Counted from the first letter of the stretch, positions 26,462 through 41,400 are shown. The stretch is 64,000 bases of DNA from Prorocentrum cordatum (GCA_963575745.1 CAUYUJ010009513.1:102898-166897), one strand, 5' to 3'. The notes: a model not told the origin generated them from the letters alone. Numbers and translations: made by a program.

Positions 26462-29400
26462 AATGTATAGATTCCTCATCCTATATGTTTATAAGCCCGG
26501 GCGGGGGGAAACCCGTCCCCCCCCCTCCCCCCCCAAAACGGGACTCCCGGGATCTGGGGCTTTGGGACCCTCGGGACGGGCCTCGAAGCGGCCACCGGGC
26601 CTCGCAGGGCGCTTTGCCAAGCCTTCCCAGCACACCTAAGGCGATCAGGGGGGTCATCGGAGACGTCCCAGAGACCCCCAAGACAGCACAAGAGCGCTCC
26701 AAGAGTGACCGACGTGACATCAAGATGGCCCAAGAGGCCTCCAGGACGGCCCCAAAGAGGCTTCCAAGAACACTCCCACGAAGGCCCCCCAAGGCAAGAA
26801 TCATTGATTTTCTGTTGGTTTTTGGTGAATTGGGGGGTTCTCCTCTTTTCTGCTTCCCGACGCTCCAAGACGGCGGTCTTCTGAGCGTCCGAAGCCGCCT
26901 GGGAGGCTCAAAAATCGCTCCACAACCATTCGAAAGGGCTTCCAGCCAGTCCGAGAGAGCCCCAAAACGGCACAACACAGGTCCAAGATGGCCCTCAGAG
27001 AGCCCCATGGCGGCCCAAGATGGCCCAAAGACACCCTCCGAAGAACTCCAAATCGTGATTCGGTCGTTCAGGGAGACCGCGGTTGGAGGCAGGGTGGCCC
27101 GAGGAAGCCCCCGGAGGCCCCCAGAAGACACCCAAAACAACTTTTGTGAGGCCCCTAGAGGCTCTCCAAGGAAGAGCCTCCGCAAAAAAGAGCTGAGGAG
27201 GATGGGGAGAATGCGCAGGGTATGGCGAACATAAGGAAGAAGAAGCATGGAGGAAGGATGACGAATAATATTACTATAGCGGCGATGCCAACAAAGGCAA
27301 CCAGGAATTATCGCTACATTGTCGGTTTTACTTTCCGGTTATTCCGCCTGCGTGCCAAACCTCAAATACCAAGGTGCATGGCGCGAAGCGCCACTGCAGC
27401 CTTGTATATATATATGTATGTATATATATATATATATATATGTGTGGTGCCATTTACGTAGTGCAATGCATGTGGTGCAACCTATGTTGTGCAATCGATG
27501 TGGTGCAAAAAACGCCTCCTCGCACTGAATTGCCCACCCCACTGCTCGCGAAATCACCCCACCCACGCACCCGCAACTTATTTGCAAAACCGATGCGGCG
27601 GCGATTACGAGGAGTGCTTGGGGTTGGCTGGTGTATCTCTGCGGCAGCGCTAGCCCGCGCATGCTCGCGCACGCAGCGGCCAGATAGCGTGGCGCTACCG
27701 GCGCGGCCGCGGTGGCGCTGACCGCTGGGCATTTCCCAGCGGGCACTTCGGCGCGAATCGGCGACTTGAGCGGGCGCGGTATCATGGCAACGTCGACAAC
27801 GATAGACGCGATGATGATGGTAGCGATGCTGGTGACGATGATGACAACGACACCGGCAAGGCCAGTGACGGCGCCGATGCTGATCACGCCGACGACGATG
27901 ACGGCGCCCTCGCGTCGGCGATGACGGTTTTGGAGGGAGTTCGACATGCGCGCGCGGCCGACGCGCGACAGAGCCCGCATGGTATTATTTGACACAGACC
28001 GAGCCCCACCCAACACGCGCGCGCACGTGCTGCGCGAAACGCCCGTTTGGCCGAATTTAATGGCAATGGTTGTCTGACGAATTCGCCGGAGCGCGACCGA
28101 CCGCAGGCGTTTCTGAAAACTCATGCTGCAAATCCATGCGTTTCAATGTTTTCGGGGCTCTCGATTTCCAAATCTCTACCTACGAAACCTAAGGTTCCCA
28201 AGGATTTCGGCATGGGCGCGCGACGACGCGCGCGTGCAATTCTCTTGATTTTTGAAAGGGTTCGTGCGACAACACGTGCGCAAGGGCGTTCGAACGATTC
28301 CGATACGCGCGCGCGAAAGGCCCGTTCGGTAGCAAGGTATGACAATGCTTGAAAACATTCCAAAGTTTGCTTGTCGCGAGGGCCCAAGCGCAAGTGTTTT
28401 GTGAAAGCTCTTGTTGCGAAACCATGTATTTTATGTGTTTCGGGGCACTCCATTTTGAGATCCTCACGACACCAAGATATTTGGAAGGATTCCGGCATGC
28501 GCGCGCGACGACGCGCGCGTGTGCAATTCTTCCCGGCATTTGCTTCTACAAGGGATCTATGGAAACGGATGAACTTTGACGAACCAGTGTGTGCGCATGC
28601 ATTTCTTGGCAGAAGATGAGGGCAGGTACCGAAGCGGGCCTTCCTGGGATGGTACGAATCCGTATTTCGGTTGGACGGTGGGGCGAAATCATTTGCAACT
28701 TGCTATACGAAACGGGGGGCCGTCAATTCTGGGGGGAGATGCTAAAACCCCTCTGGAAAGGATAATATGCGCGGTGCAGCCTATGCTGTACAATTGATGT
28801 TGTGCCATCTCCGTGAAGCAATAGATGCGCTTCACTATGTGTGGTGCGATGTCTGTTGTGCAGTCTATGTGGAGCAGGCTACGTGGATAAATACATGAGG
28901 AGCAGCGTATGTGGTACAATATATGTGGTGAGATCTACGTGATGCTATATATGAGGTGCATTCTGCCTGGTGAAATGTCTGTTATGCAACGAATGTGGTG
29001 CAATCTATGTGCCCCAATCGATTGACCCAATCGATCGGACCCCAATCGATTGGGTTGCAATCGGTTGGGTTGCACTCGATTGGACTGCAAAGGGGGGGTC
29101 GGAACGGGGCGGCAGCCACGGGCGACGACGGGGCGGCGATGGCATGCAAGAGCCCATAAGTTCAAAGAGAAATTGGGACACACATAAAGTAACAGCGCAT
29201 TGCAAGACATACGTAGATATGCCCATGTGTACATATATAGCTAAGTAATCATAATAACAAAAACATTGACAAAGCTATACACCTAAACATCCATAGACAC
29301 ACGTATATATGCATACGTAGATTTGTATATTTATGTGTACATATGTATACCCATACACACATATATACACATATGCAGGTAGGTGCAGACATCTGTACCC

Positions 29401-32400
29401 GTACACATGACAAAGAGACCTAGTCGCACATCGCACAAGGAAACGAATACCAAACAAACAACTCACCGTACCCTTTGAGCGCTAACGCCACCGGCCCTGC
29501 GAACATTACGGCAAACCCATCCCCTTCCCATCCGGCGAGATAGGATAAAACTCATCGATCTGTACAAAGGTCAGGCCCGTCAGTACAGGCTTCTCTGGCA
29601 GCAGCCCGAATCGTTTCACCTCGTCTTGGATTGCTGGCGTCGACCACCTCAAGTAGCCACACGTTCACCATTGCCCCTGGCCGTGCTGCTCCGTGTCTCT
29701 GATCCTGTGGTTGCGACACTCCCGAGGCGCAAGGAACAATCAGGGTGCGCATTCACTCCGCCGCTCTGGACATGAGGGGACTGCGCCAGAATGGGATCGT
29801 GCACTCTTCCTCCTCGAACTTCCTCGAACCCCCTATGAGAATCCCGAATAACATAATGTAGTGAAACCTACTGCTGGTCTAGAAAGACTCCTGCCCCTCC
29901 CATGTCTACAGGTACACACCGTGACCACCACTCTCCTCTCTTCCCCGAAGACGTCCAGAGGGTCGCGCTCGCCCCCTCCTCGTTCCTCTTTCCACACAGG
30001 GTGGGTCCAAGTTGTGTTTTCGTCATGTGCATTTCCTGGCCCAGACGGCCTCGGTCCTTCCAGGCTGGTGCTCTCGCTGAAGCGCAGCCCGTATCTTAGA
30101 ATCGCGGCCTATTGCTCCCGTCGCTCAGGATGGCGCTCTCGCCCCTGCGCGGGCCACCTGACTTGTTTGGATCCGAATCCTTCCTCATCGTTGTCGCCGC
30201 CATCCTCTCACCTCCTCGGCCTTCCCCTGCTCCTCCTGCTCCTCCAGTTCCTTCCACTCCAGTTCCTGCTGCTGGTAATCGCCCTCGTCCTCCTGCGTCC
30301 TCATACTCCTCCGTTTCCTCCTTATTCTCCTCTTTTTTCTCCTCCTCCTTCTCCCCCTCCCCCTCCTCCCCCTCCTCCTCCTCCTCCTCCTCCTCCTCCT
30401 CCTCCTCCTCCTCCTCCTCCTCCTAGTCTTCTGTACACAGCTCCCCGTGTACCCCTTATCATACTGTGCATAACACGATGGGGTCTGTTTGGGAGTTCCA
30501 GGTCAGCTATGGCAGCTATGGCAGGCGTCCGCGAATAGAGAAGAAACAACGCAGGAAGGGACGGGAGTGGGAGGGGTGGGACGTCAGACATGGCGCGAGT
30601 GCAACTAGCATGCCCTCTACCCATCTCCCATCCCTGCTGCACTTTAGCGGGCCCCCTTCGCCCTCCCCCCTCCCCCCCCTCCTCGACCATCTCGGGTGGC
30701 GGACGGCGACTCCGAACGGTGTGGTCTGCAAAGGGTGCGGTTTGCAACCCGCACCTATAGGGAGACGGGCGAGAACTCGGCAGAGTTTTCCGCCATGCCA
30801 CGACGAGACCAGACGAGGGCAACGCAGCGCCCCCCCCAGCCCCAACGCCGCAGATCGCAAACCACACCGCGGCGGAACCGCACCATGCGTAGCCGCCAAG
30901 GCGGGCACGTCGGGTTGACCCCCGATCGGGTGAGGCCGTCAACTGGCCCGACTTTCCTACTCGCCGCGCGCGCGGGCTTGATACACGCCGAGTCCCCGGG
31001 ACAAGAAAAACCGCACCTGATGGGCCTATGTTTCACCACCACCATAAGAGGAGAAGGAGGAGGAGGAGGAGGTGGAGGAGGAGGAGGAGGACCCCCTCCC
31101 CCTCCAACTTCTTGTGGTGGTGGTGGGAAACAGGCCCATCAGCATCGCCGAGAGACGCGAGGCCGAGCATTTCTCGGGGTACTGCCTCGGGCACCCCGCC
31201 CTCCCTTCCCCCCCCCCATCCGTGCCCCCCCCCTCCCTCCGCCTAATACCACTTCCCCCCCCCCCCCCCTCTCTGCCTGGCTTGCCCCCCCTCTCCGCCT
31301 GATCCCCCCCCCCCCTTCCCTCCGCCTTGCAGCGCTCCCCCCTCCCCTCCCCCCGCTCCCCCGTCCGCCTAATAACACCCCCTCCCCCTCCCCGCGTTTG
31401 CCCCGACCCGCGCGTCACCCACCTGCCCCTCCCTCTTCTTCCCCCTGCGGGCTGCGGCCTGCCCCCCGCAGGGCCAAGTGCTGAGGGACGACGCCCCCGC
31501 CCCGGCGCCGATGGCCTCAAGGCCCTGCGGGGTGTTGGCACAACGCGCGGGGTGGCCGCTACCTCGCGGGGTATGAACACCTACACCCCGCCTCCCGACG
31601 TGCTCTCCTGCCCTGCCGCACTTTAGTGCCCCAGGTCCCCGGAGAGGCCCGCCCCTCATCCGGTCGGGACCTCGGGGCGGGGCTCTGGCCGCGGATACGA
31701 AGGCTCCTTCGTGAGGATGCCTGGAAAGATTAGAGATGCGCGTTCCCTGCGCTCCCCCCATTCCGCTCGAGCCTCTCTCGCTCGTCTCCGCTTTGATTCG
31801 GCCGACTCCACACATCCAGGGATGCAAACATGTCGGCGTCTCACTCATACTTCCCGATCTTCGACTGGCGGAACCCACGCCGCTTTACTTCCACCGCCTT
31901 CCGCCGAACGCGAGATACGCCGAAAGTAGTAGGCCAATGCCGTGCGTTGCAAGACGTCGATCAATTCAAGACGTCGATGCCTGAGACCGCGCGCGGCACA
32001 GTCGCGGACGATCCCGACCCTGAGGCCCCCGCTCTTTAAGCGCCCTCTGAACCCACTTGATGAAGTACTCCGGCGTCTTGCCGGTGGGCAAGGAGCACAC
32101 GCCCTCCTGCCGTCCCAGGACCAGGCCGAGGAGGACACGACACGGCGCCAGAGGGGCGTGCGGCTAGTATGTGACATCTCTTCCAGGCCCATGCGGGGCA
32201 ATAGGGATGTCTGCACCCAATGCTGCCGCATCGTTACACCAGCGGCCTCTGCCCGAGAAAAACCAACTGACCGCCAGGGTGGGGCACCGTCTCGCCGAGG
32301 TGACCGCGGGAGTTCCATTATGGGATGTCTGCGCCGCTCTCGTATCCTCCCTCAGACGCCCGATGGCGAGAAAAACACAGACTGACCACCGGGGGGGGAG

Positions 32401-35400
32401 GCCAACATGTCGGCGAGGTGACCGCAGGAGGTCAAAGATGAGGAGGTGGGGGAATGCTGCTGGCCGTCCGAAAGATCTTCGTCGCCGCGGCTGCAGTCGC
32501 CTCGAAATCCTGGCCCAGACGCTCCACGGGACGGGTCCAGAGGTCGACTTTGAGAGAGCAGGCCCCAGACCTCCAAGCGCCGCGAAACAAAACGACACGA
32601 CAGAACCTGTATCCACTATGTCGCCCTTCTGGGCCGCTCTCTCCAGGTCTAACTCCCCCTCGCCCGCCGCACACGCCCCATCCACTACTTTGAACAGTTG
32701 TCCTTCCCGATCTTCCTGTCCACTCAGCCAAAAGAATCCCCGACCCACTGCGAGCTTGTCCTTCCATTCAGGTCACGGCGGGTCACGGCGCCGGCCTTCT
32801 TTGTCGTTGCTTCGAAGCAAAACCAAGCAACAAAACGCAAAACGAACCCCGTGATGAAAAAAAGGGGAGGACGACACTCGAGGGAGGGGAGGGAAGGGAA
32901 GGGGGAAGGGTGACACGTGGCGGGCTCCAGAAACTCTGAACCCAAAATTGCTGCCATCTCTGGGGGACGCATCTTTCACTTCCGTCGGCTTCCGCCGGCC
33001 TTCCTTTTTCAACGCGACTCCCTTAGCCTCGGAAGTTTAGTGGGGGCACCAGCACAACCGTGAAAACGACGCGGGGCGTTTCAAAATCGGAAACGAGGCC
33101 GTGGAACGGAGAGCGGGTGCGGAGCGGCAGGCCCGACTGGCCTCAGCCCCGCTCCCGCGCACCCCCACCCCTACGGGAGTGGCACTTGCGGGGGCGGCTC
33201 CCCCCCCCTCTGGCGAGGGGGAAGGCGCAAAATGTCCACCGCATTCTTAGCGTGGCCCCCTGCGAAAGTATCTCTCGAGCTGCGTTTGTGAGGTCGGAAG
33301 AGGGAGAGGGAGGTAAGAGGGCGAGATAGAGGCGGAGGAAGAAGTACTGTTCCCGGCGGCAGTGGCATAGCCTCTCCCCTCACGTGCTGGTGATGGCGTC
33401 GGTGTTGGTGTAGGTGCTGGCCTCGCAGCTGTAGCCAGAGCAGGTGGCGTCGCTCTAGCTCCTACTTCTTCCTGAGTTTCTTGCTCCTGTTCGTCTGCGT
33501 CCCCTTGCCGCCCTTGAGCGCCAACGACTCCACTTCCTTCGCCGCCGTCGACCTCGTCGCGATGTCGCACTGGAGGCTCGCCCCGACAGCGGCCAGAGCG
33601 CCATTGCGCCTCAGCACCTTCAGCGACTCCTTCAGCCCTGGGTAGTGGTTCACCGCGAAGATCCATTTGCACTCTCCTGCCTCCATGCCCCCCTCGTCGT
33701 TCTTGCTCTTCACCTTGAAGCACCTCGTCGCCGCGAACTTCAACTGCGGGTCCTGCACCATCTTCCCGAACTTCAGGAGCTCGTCCAGCGCGGCCTCGGC
33801 GGCCTGCGGTTCGATGCCCTGCTCCACGGCCGCCAGCACCGCGTCCTTCTTGTCCTCCACGGCCTCCGACATGCGGAACAGGACTGCCCTCGCCAGCGCG
33901 TCGGGGCGCTTGCCGAGTGGGATGCCCATGAAGTCATCCTTCTTCTCCTTCGCCTTATCCTTGGCCTTGGTGCCCTCTTCCTCGTAGTGCGCCAAGGCCT
34001 GGCCCAGCGCGGTCGCCATCTTCTGCGTCGGCTTGGGCGGGATCACGAAATTGAAGGCCCCTGTGCGCCGACCTCGCCATGTCCTCGTGCTGCAGGACCA
34101 GCCGTGCGAGCGCCTTAGCCAAGGGGCCCACCACGTCGGGCTGGTCGCCCTTGCCCTCGCCCACGACCCCTGCCTCGGCCGCCGCCCTCTTGCCCTCGTT
34201 GCTGCCCACCGTCACCTGCGCCTCGCCTATCGGCTTGAACATCGCCCGCTGCAGCAAGTACGGGTACGGCAGGGGGGGCAGCGGGCTCGGGTAGTTCTGA
34301 ATGTTGAGCTTGAGCCTCAACTTCTCTGGAACGGACAGTGCGACGTCTCTGTTTAATGTGTCTTACCAGCGTGTCTTTTCTCGTGAATATATTCTGGCAG
34401 TGTGGACATACCTTTAATTCAGAATCCATCTCTGCGAGGGCTTCTGGTGTTGGGTTTGCATATACTTTGTGGGCCGCGTGTTTGTGATTGGCTAACCCCT
34501 TTTCCCCGTTGCATGTTTGCCCACGCAGGTCGCGCTCCAGCCACATGATGGCTGCCGTGTCAGTCACAGTGCCCATCTCACCGCCGTAAGTCAGCACACG
34601 GCGGAAGCTGCGCTTCTCAAGGGAAGCGAGCCAGCGCAGCCATGGCTCAGCCAGCCCAGGAGAGTCGCCGCGCAGCAGAAACAGCCGACGGGCCGCGAGC
34701 TTCTCCTAGGCGTCCGCAGTTTGCCACATCTGCCGCATGTCCTCTAGCAGCAGCGCCAGCAGACCCGACTGCTCCCCCTGGCCGATCTGCTCGAACGAGA
34801 AGCGCCCAAAGACGACTGCTCTGACCGCAAACGTCGGGTCGTACAGGTCGTCGCTGGGCTCCCTGAAGGCTGGCCACAACACCTTCCTCCACCATCTCAG
34901 TCTCCGCAGTAACAACGTGCTCGTAACCGTCGGGGTGCGGGCCTGCTTCCTGATCTCACGGTTGGTCTTCTTGTACAAGTGAGCTGGCGAATTCAATAAA
35001 CCTCGAAGTTTGTTCACCTGCCAGCTCTCCAGCCGGTTGAGCCCCCTCTTGGAGAGGCAAGCAGTACAAACACTGAGCGCTCCAATGCCTTCCATAATCC
35101 GATCTTCAACTTAGGGCTGAACCCGCTCTTGAATGCGCGGCGGAGCAGGCGCGCAAGGGTGGAGTTAGCGGCCCTGATGCGGTTGGCGACCTCGACGTAG
35201 TGCGTACCCGTCGCCGCCAGCTGCACACCCAAGTACTTGACAGTCGGTTGTGGACGCAGTGGGAAATAGTCGTCCCCTGTCCCACGTCACGATGCCTGTG
35301 TTCTGCGCGCGAATATCCTTCAACCTTTTCTCACTCCCAACTCCCGTCGGCGTGAGCAGCATCTCCGTCTTCCTGGTGTTGGCGCACATACCTCCTGCTT

Positions 35401-38400
35401 TGATCTCGCCTTGCAGCGCCTCCAGGATGATGGATGCATCGTCGTACTCCTCGATCTCTGAGAACGTGAGCAAGTCGTCCAAGAACATAAAAAGGCGAGA
35501 CATACAGCTCCTCGCACTCTTCCTCCTTCAAGCCGTCATTGCTCCGATTATTCTTCAACGTGGGGTCGAAATGCACATTGATGGCAGTAACCTCCTGTTG
35601 GCGAAGCTCTTTCGAGATGCGATATACTATCCCATATAGCCCAGGACTCTCAACACCCCCCTGTCGCACTCCTTGCTTGACCCAAATCCGTGCCGCAGGC
35701 TCGTGAGTAGTAACGCCTCGGAACAGATAGCACATGCCTTCGTGGGGCCCCTCCAGAGTGACTCGGGCACCCCACCGGACTTCGAGCGCCCCCAGGCTTT
35801 TCCAAATGTTTTCCCGGACCACCCCGCCGAATACCCTCTCGATGTCTGTGAGAACTGCCAACAGCATAGGCGGGGGGTCGGAAGAGCTCCCTCTTCTTTT
35901 TGCTCGATGTGCTCGCTGATGGCGCACAATCACTTCTCCTGCCACTGCTACTGCATCGCGTGCACCTCTCCCTGGCATGGCTCCAAACTGAGTCGGTGAG
36001 ATATTATGCGCCACTTCCCTCGCCGCAGCAAGCGACGCGACCTTGGCGCACGCCTTCCCCGCGCGACTGATCAGGTTGATGGTGCGATAGTCCTTCGAAG
36101 CCGTACATCCATCTCCCTTTGGCTTGCGCAACTGCATGGTTTCGCCGCCCCTGAACCTCTGCGGGGCGTCGCCCAGAGACTGAGCCGCGTTAAGGACCTG
36201 CAAGATGGGCGGCGCGAGCGCGTCAATCGCCAGCTTACAAGATTCAGCAACAGCGCCTCCAGGCGGCCCCAATTTAGGCCACCTCAGCGTGGGCCCACCC
36301 TTCAAGTTGGGCAACTCCATGATGCTCTCCTTCACCGCCGCCAGGTCGCAGCTGCCAATCCTATCTTCGTCGCGCACATTCTTGCCGGCCTGGGGGGGGG
36401 GGGGGGGGGGTCGATCGTCTAGTTCCATCGCCTGGCCGTCGCACGCTTCACAGAAGCTCTGAATGCGCGCGCGCTGATCGTCCTCAGCGTCGAAACACGG
36501 CAGCCCTGTCTGGATCTTTCACTGCCATGATGGGGGCTGCGGGCTTGGGAGCTAACTTATTCACGACGTTGTGGAGGCGCCTCAAGTTTCTCTGGCCTGC
36601 CGTTCGCTCCGCCTCTCCCGCCAGAACTACCGTGTTCTGCCGTTTCTCACTCCTCATAGCCGCTTTCGCCAACTTCGCCGCCTCGTTGAACCGCGACTGA
36701 AAATGCGCACGCAACCACCGAGCACCATCAGGAAGGGCTGCCAGTTGATACTGCCAGTACTGCTTTGACCTATTCAGCCTCACCGTCTCGTCGCTGAACA
36801 CTGCGCCGACCCCCTTCTCCGCCACTGGTGGCGAGATGTAGTCCTGCATCGCCGCCTCGATCACAACTCCTTCGAGCTCATTGAAGTACTCCGATAGGGA
36901 CTCGCATCGCCTGCCCGCCCCGCAGATGTCAGCCCAGTCCTCCTGGAGCCCATTGGCCTCAAGTCCCTCCAAGACCTTAAGCCTGAAGTTGAGCACGCGG
37001 TCGGGGAGCCCAACCTGGTTGTCCGAATCCTCCTCCGCCTGCTGCACCTTCAACAAGTCTGCATTCATGAGCTCCCTCCGCCATCGGAATTTTCCTGCTT
37101 CTTTCACTGGTTTTGTCTTCACACCCACATATATGCGCGACTCCAATGGCATGTGGCCCCTGTAATCGCCCAGGTTCAATGGGAGATCAGCCCTCGGGAA
37201 AACGACGAGTGTCCGTATCCTCCTCGCCGTCGCACCAACACGTACTCAATTGTAGTCCACGTGCCTCGCGGGCTCCCCCACGTGCCGTTGAATCTTCCTC
37301 TCTTGCCGAACGTTTTCAGTGCCATGAGCCCGTAATCCTCCATGAGCTCCATCAGCCCGTGACCGTTGGCGTTAATCGTTGGGCCATTCCTACGCACGCC
37401 AGCGAAACCCACCCAAGGCAGCATCGGCGGGACGTGTGCGTTAGCGTCCAGCGCGACAATGAGCGACGCCCTGGCTGGCACTTGGCCGACTGCACGGCGA
37501 CGCACCTGCCAGAACAAATCTCTGGCCTCGAGGCGCTTCTCTCTATACTCCATAGCTTCAACTCCTGTCGGTGCATGTCCAGCCTCGTTAGTGGGAGCGT
37601 AGCCGCTCAGCACGTAGATGTCCCGCTCGAACCTCTTCTTGCTCACGCTGCGAAGCCGTACTCCCTGCAGCTTCCCTCCCAACCATGCGTGCTCACATCT
37701 AACCTCACCCTTCTGGAAGTACTTGAGATTGATGGCCGTGAGGCATCCGCCCCGCTGCCCTCGCCCTGATCTCGCCAACGAGTGCACCTCGAAACTGCCC
37801 GACTTCCATGTCTTTCCCAGATCCATCTGCGTGCCTTGCATGGTGAAGATGGCCACGCTCTCCTTCCTGGCCAACTCTAATAACTCGTCCAGCCTCCCAA
37901 CCCGACGCAGCGACTCAACGTTGAAACTCCGCGCCTTCAGTGTTCTCTGCTTCCACGTGGCTCACTGCTCTTGCTGTTCGTCATCCCTCTTCGCTTTCAC
38001 CAATACTCTATCATCAGCTCGATGTGGCAGTTGGGTCAACTCCGCGACAGTCTCTGGAGTGACCAGCTGCGCGGCTGAGGCACGCTTGATCCTCTGTCCA
38101 CGGTACCAGACCACGCCTGCCACCAGCGCGAGCCGCTCTGCTCGCCTCAGGGCACGCTTGCCGCGCATCGCCCGTACGCCCTTTTTCCAGCAACCACCTC
38201 GGCCCAGCACGGTGTTGCCGTCCTCGCGGGTCGGGCACCCCGCGAACGCTCACCTCGCAGTGGTCCGTGAAGCACTCCCCCTTCACCGTGTCCCCGCTGC
38301 CCACATGGCGCGGCCGACTAGGGGGGCAAGCACTGGCCAGGACTTGCGACCTGGCACGACCGTCGCTGCGACGCAACCGTCTTGAGCCGTCGAGGCTTCC

Positions 38401-41400
38401 GCCGGCCTTCCGCCGGCTTCCGCCGGCGGAGCCGCCCTCGTTTTACTTCCGCCGCCGCCGCCCTTCCGCCGAGGCAAAGATGCCAACTCCTCCAATCCTC
38501 TTCGGGAGCGCCTCGCATGGGCAGTTCCAGGCTGCACGCAGCCGACGCTGCCCGTGTTCCGCCCCGCGGCCAAAGAGCGAGCCGCCCGCCGAGAGCGCGG
38601 AGCCAGTGCATCCCTCCCCTCCCGTGCCCACGGGGGCCCCTCGGGGCCACGGGGCACGGCGCCCCCCGCCGGCGGCGGCCACTGGGGGCACCCTGACCGC
38701 TGGGCAGGCGACAGCCGAAGCCTCGAGGGGCAACGAGCGACTAAAAGCACATCCTGTCTGAGGTCAGCGCGGACTGCTTGGCTCGGCGCGCGCCGGGCGG
38801 AGGTCCGCGGCACGCGCGGCGACCCAGCCCGCGCGCGACAGGGCCGGTGCCGCCCGCCACTGCGGGGCCGCGCGGCCCGCGGCCGGCGACAGACCGCCCA
38901 CCGCTGGGCCCCACGAGGCCGCAAGGAGCTGCTGGGTGCTGGCCTCCGAATCTACGGGCGCGCCAGGCCCCTCCCTGGGGGGCGCGCGGCCTGCCGCCTC
39001 CGCAGCGCACTGGCCCAGCCGGCCGCGAGCACTCGTAGCTCACCCGTAGCGTGGCCAGTCAGTCCTGCCGCAGCCAGGAGGCGCTGAGTCCCATCGGGCC
39101 ATCAGCGCGCCTGGCTGTCCCACCGCGTCGCCCGCAGCGCGCTGCGGGGCAGGACCCGCGCGCACGCGGCCTCCCCTGCGAGCTCGTCGGCGGCCGCGCT
39201 GCTGGCGCTAAGCCGCGGGCAGCGGCCGTGCCCGCGTGCGCGGTGGCCCTTCGCCCGCCGCGCGGCGAGGCGGGCCGCTCCAGCGGCGCGGCGCCGCCCG
39301 CACACAGAGCGCCTGCGTGCGACCAGCCAGTCGGGCCGCCGCCGCCTCACATCACCGGAGGGGCGATGAATGCATGGCGCGGGTTGGTGATTCAGCGCGC
39401 CTGGGCGATCCACGCTGCAGGCCTCCCGGTTTCGGTCACCGCGTTGGCAGCACCGGTGGGCCCTCGGCGCGCTGGGTTGTCTGCGCGCCGCCGACTGAAC
39501 ACCTCCCACGTTCTCTCTCTCTCTCTCTCTCTCTTCCTCTCTCTCTCTCTCTCTCTCCCTTCCTCCCACTCCACTTCTTGACTCAACGTCTCCCTTCACA
39601 CGCACACGCGCGTACGTTCGCCATCACGTGGTGCGGTGCGATGTTGAAGCTTCACCTCGGTCACGCTTTTGTCTTGCAGGAACAAGCCAAAACGCGAGCA
39701 CTGGAGCTTGCAACGCGAAGTGCATGCCCGAATCTGGCAACATCGCACAACATCGCCCATGCCGGCCAAACGAGCCCCAAACAATACCCTGACTGCTTAG
39801 CATGTTGTTGATGTGGATGTATGCGAATCTAGAACTATATGTTTCCACATATGTAAATGTCAATTCACTTCGCCAATCGGACTTGCGGGGGCAAGCTTTG
39901 GTCATCCAGACGCCGTCATGATTAACCACCGCAATGAACAGAGATCCGCTGAGGATGGCCCCGCGCTCTGCTCATCTGGGAGCTCGCGCCGAGCAAGAGA
40001 GGGCCCGCGCGCGGAGACGGGGGCCGGGGGGCAACACACAACTGTTCAAGAACGGCGAGCGTGTCCATATCCTCGCCGGTCTGGTTTCCAGCGCGCCGTG
40101 CCGTAGATGTGCGGCCGCATGGGCACGCTCCGCGCGGGGCATCCGCGACAAAACGCCGCGTGCTCATGGGGTCGCGGCCCAGGGGCCCGGCCCGCGAGCC
40201 CGTGGACAGGGATATGATATGCTTCCGGCCCAGATTGTGGCGTGAAGGGGCGGGGGGAGCCCAGGTCGCCTGCCCTGGCGCTCGTCGCGCTGCGCGGCGG
40301 GGTGCGTTGCTCTTCGCGGTCTCGCGCTGCCCTCCCTGGAGAAGCGCGGCTCTCCGGCCCAGGCTGCGGCGGAACCCGATGGTCTGTGAGCCCCTGCGGG
40401 TGCCCTGGCGGACTCGACCACGTTTGCTTCGCCTCCGGCAGCACGCGCTCCGCCTCGCCCTCCTCGCCCTCCTCGCTGCACCAGCTCGTCCCTCCCCGCC
40501 CTCCTCGCTGCTGCATTACCCCCCGCAGCCTCGGGCAGCTCGTGCTCCTGCTCCTGTTCACTTCTGCACGATCAGACTCGCACTAATTCTGTGCAGTCCC
40601 CCCTTCATCCTTCTATTGCAACTCCCACTCCTATGTTGTTTCTCATCCTTCTGCACAAGTTCCAACACACGTTATGGCTTGTGCACATGCGTGCACCTCC
40701 TTCTGCAGCCGCCTCATCATGCAGCCCAGACCGTGGTACAGAGCAGCCTGGATTAAGGCACGATGCTATGTTCTCCGCTGGGGCCCGTATACATGCACCG
40801 AGGGAGAAGCAACATACCCCTTTCGACCCAACGTGCTCGAAATTACAAAATACCGACTGCAACCCTGTAGCTCTGCACGTGTTAAGACTCGTATTTTGAA
40901 TTCGGCAACCAAACATCTGACTTATCACCAGGCCGTTTCGATCACCCGGGGCACATAGTGTTTCGCTCACAGGCTGTTGCATCAGAAAAAAACTGTCCAT
41001 CCTCTCGCCTTCAGCCCGCTCGCCTCCACAAAAAGCGTTTCATCTCTTGGGGCATATCTTTCACTGCCGCTGCCTTCCGCCAAGCTTCCGCCGGCATCCG
41101 CCGGCGGAGGCGGCCTCGTTTTACTTCCGCCGACCTTCCGCCGCCATTCCGCCGCCTTCCGCCAAGGAAGAGGTGACAACTCCTTCGCTCCTCGAAGGCA
41201 AGGCCCTTTCTGATACGCCCCAAATGTATACAATTGTCTGGTGACGTGTTTTTGACGCCTGCCGCGGAACGCTCGACACCATTCCCCAAATATCATTTTC
41301 GACGCGGGCCCTTTCTCAATTGTCCTTGCCTGAGCACGGCCCCCGCATGCCAAACATAAGATAGGGTGACCTCTGGCGTGTGTTTGATCACCGTCTCCGA

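Larger units (their letters stand above)
33450..38380 (-). mobile_element. LINE-2: non-LTR retrotransposon with AP endonuclease, RT and C2H2 finger, frames broken
   Basis: Lies in the 10.7-kb first visible intron of the deaminase gene, same strand. Order along the element: short N-terminal piece (38210-37962), endonuclease (37930-37176), linker (37179-36484), RT (36428-35014), thumb/connection (35095-34706), C2H2 finger (about 34520-34370), and a C-terminal accessory region (34320-33462). RT catalytic motifs are kept, but stops and frameshifts separate the pieces. It is a different lineage from LINE-1: no RNase H, FLDD in motif C, and a finger after RT. Confidence 0.85.

Noticed and set aside
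31160-31580. Exon-like minus-strand piece ending [15 protein letters not shown] next to element M1
   Set aside because: No family match, the rest of the frame is Gly/Arg repeat from a C-rich tract, and there is no target duplication or sensible donor at the M1 boundary.
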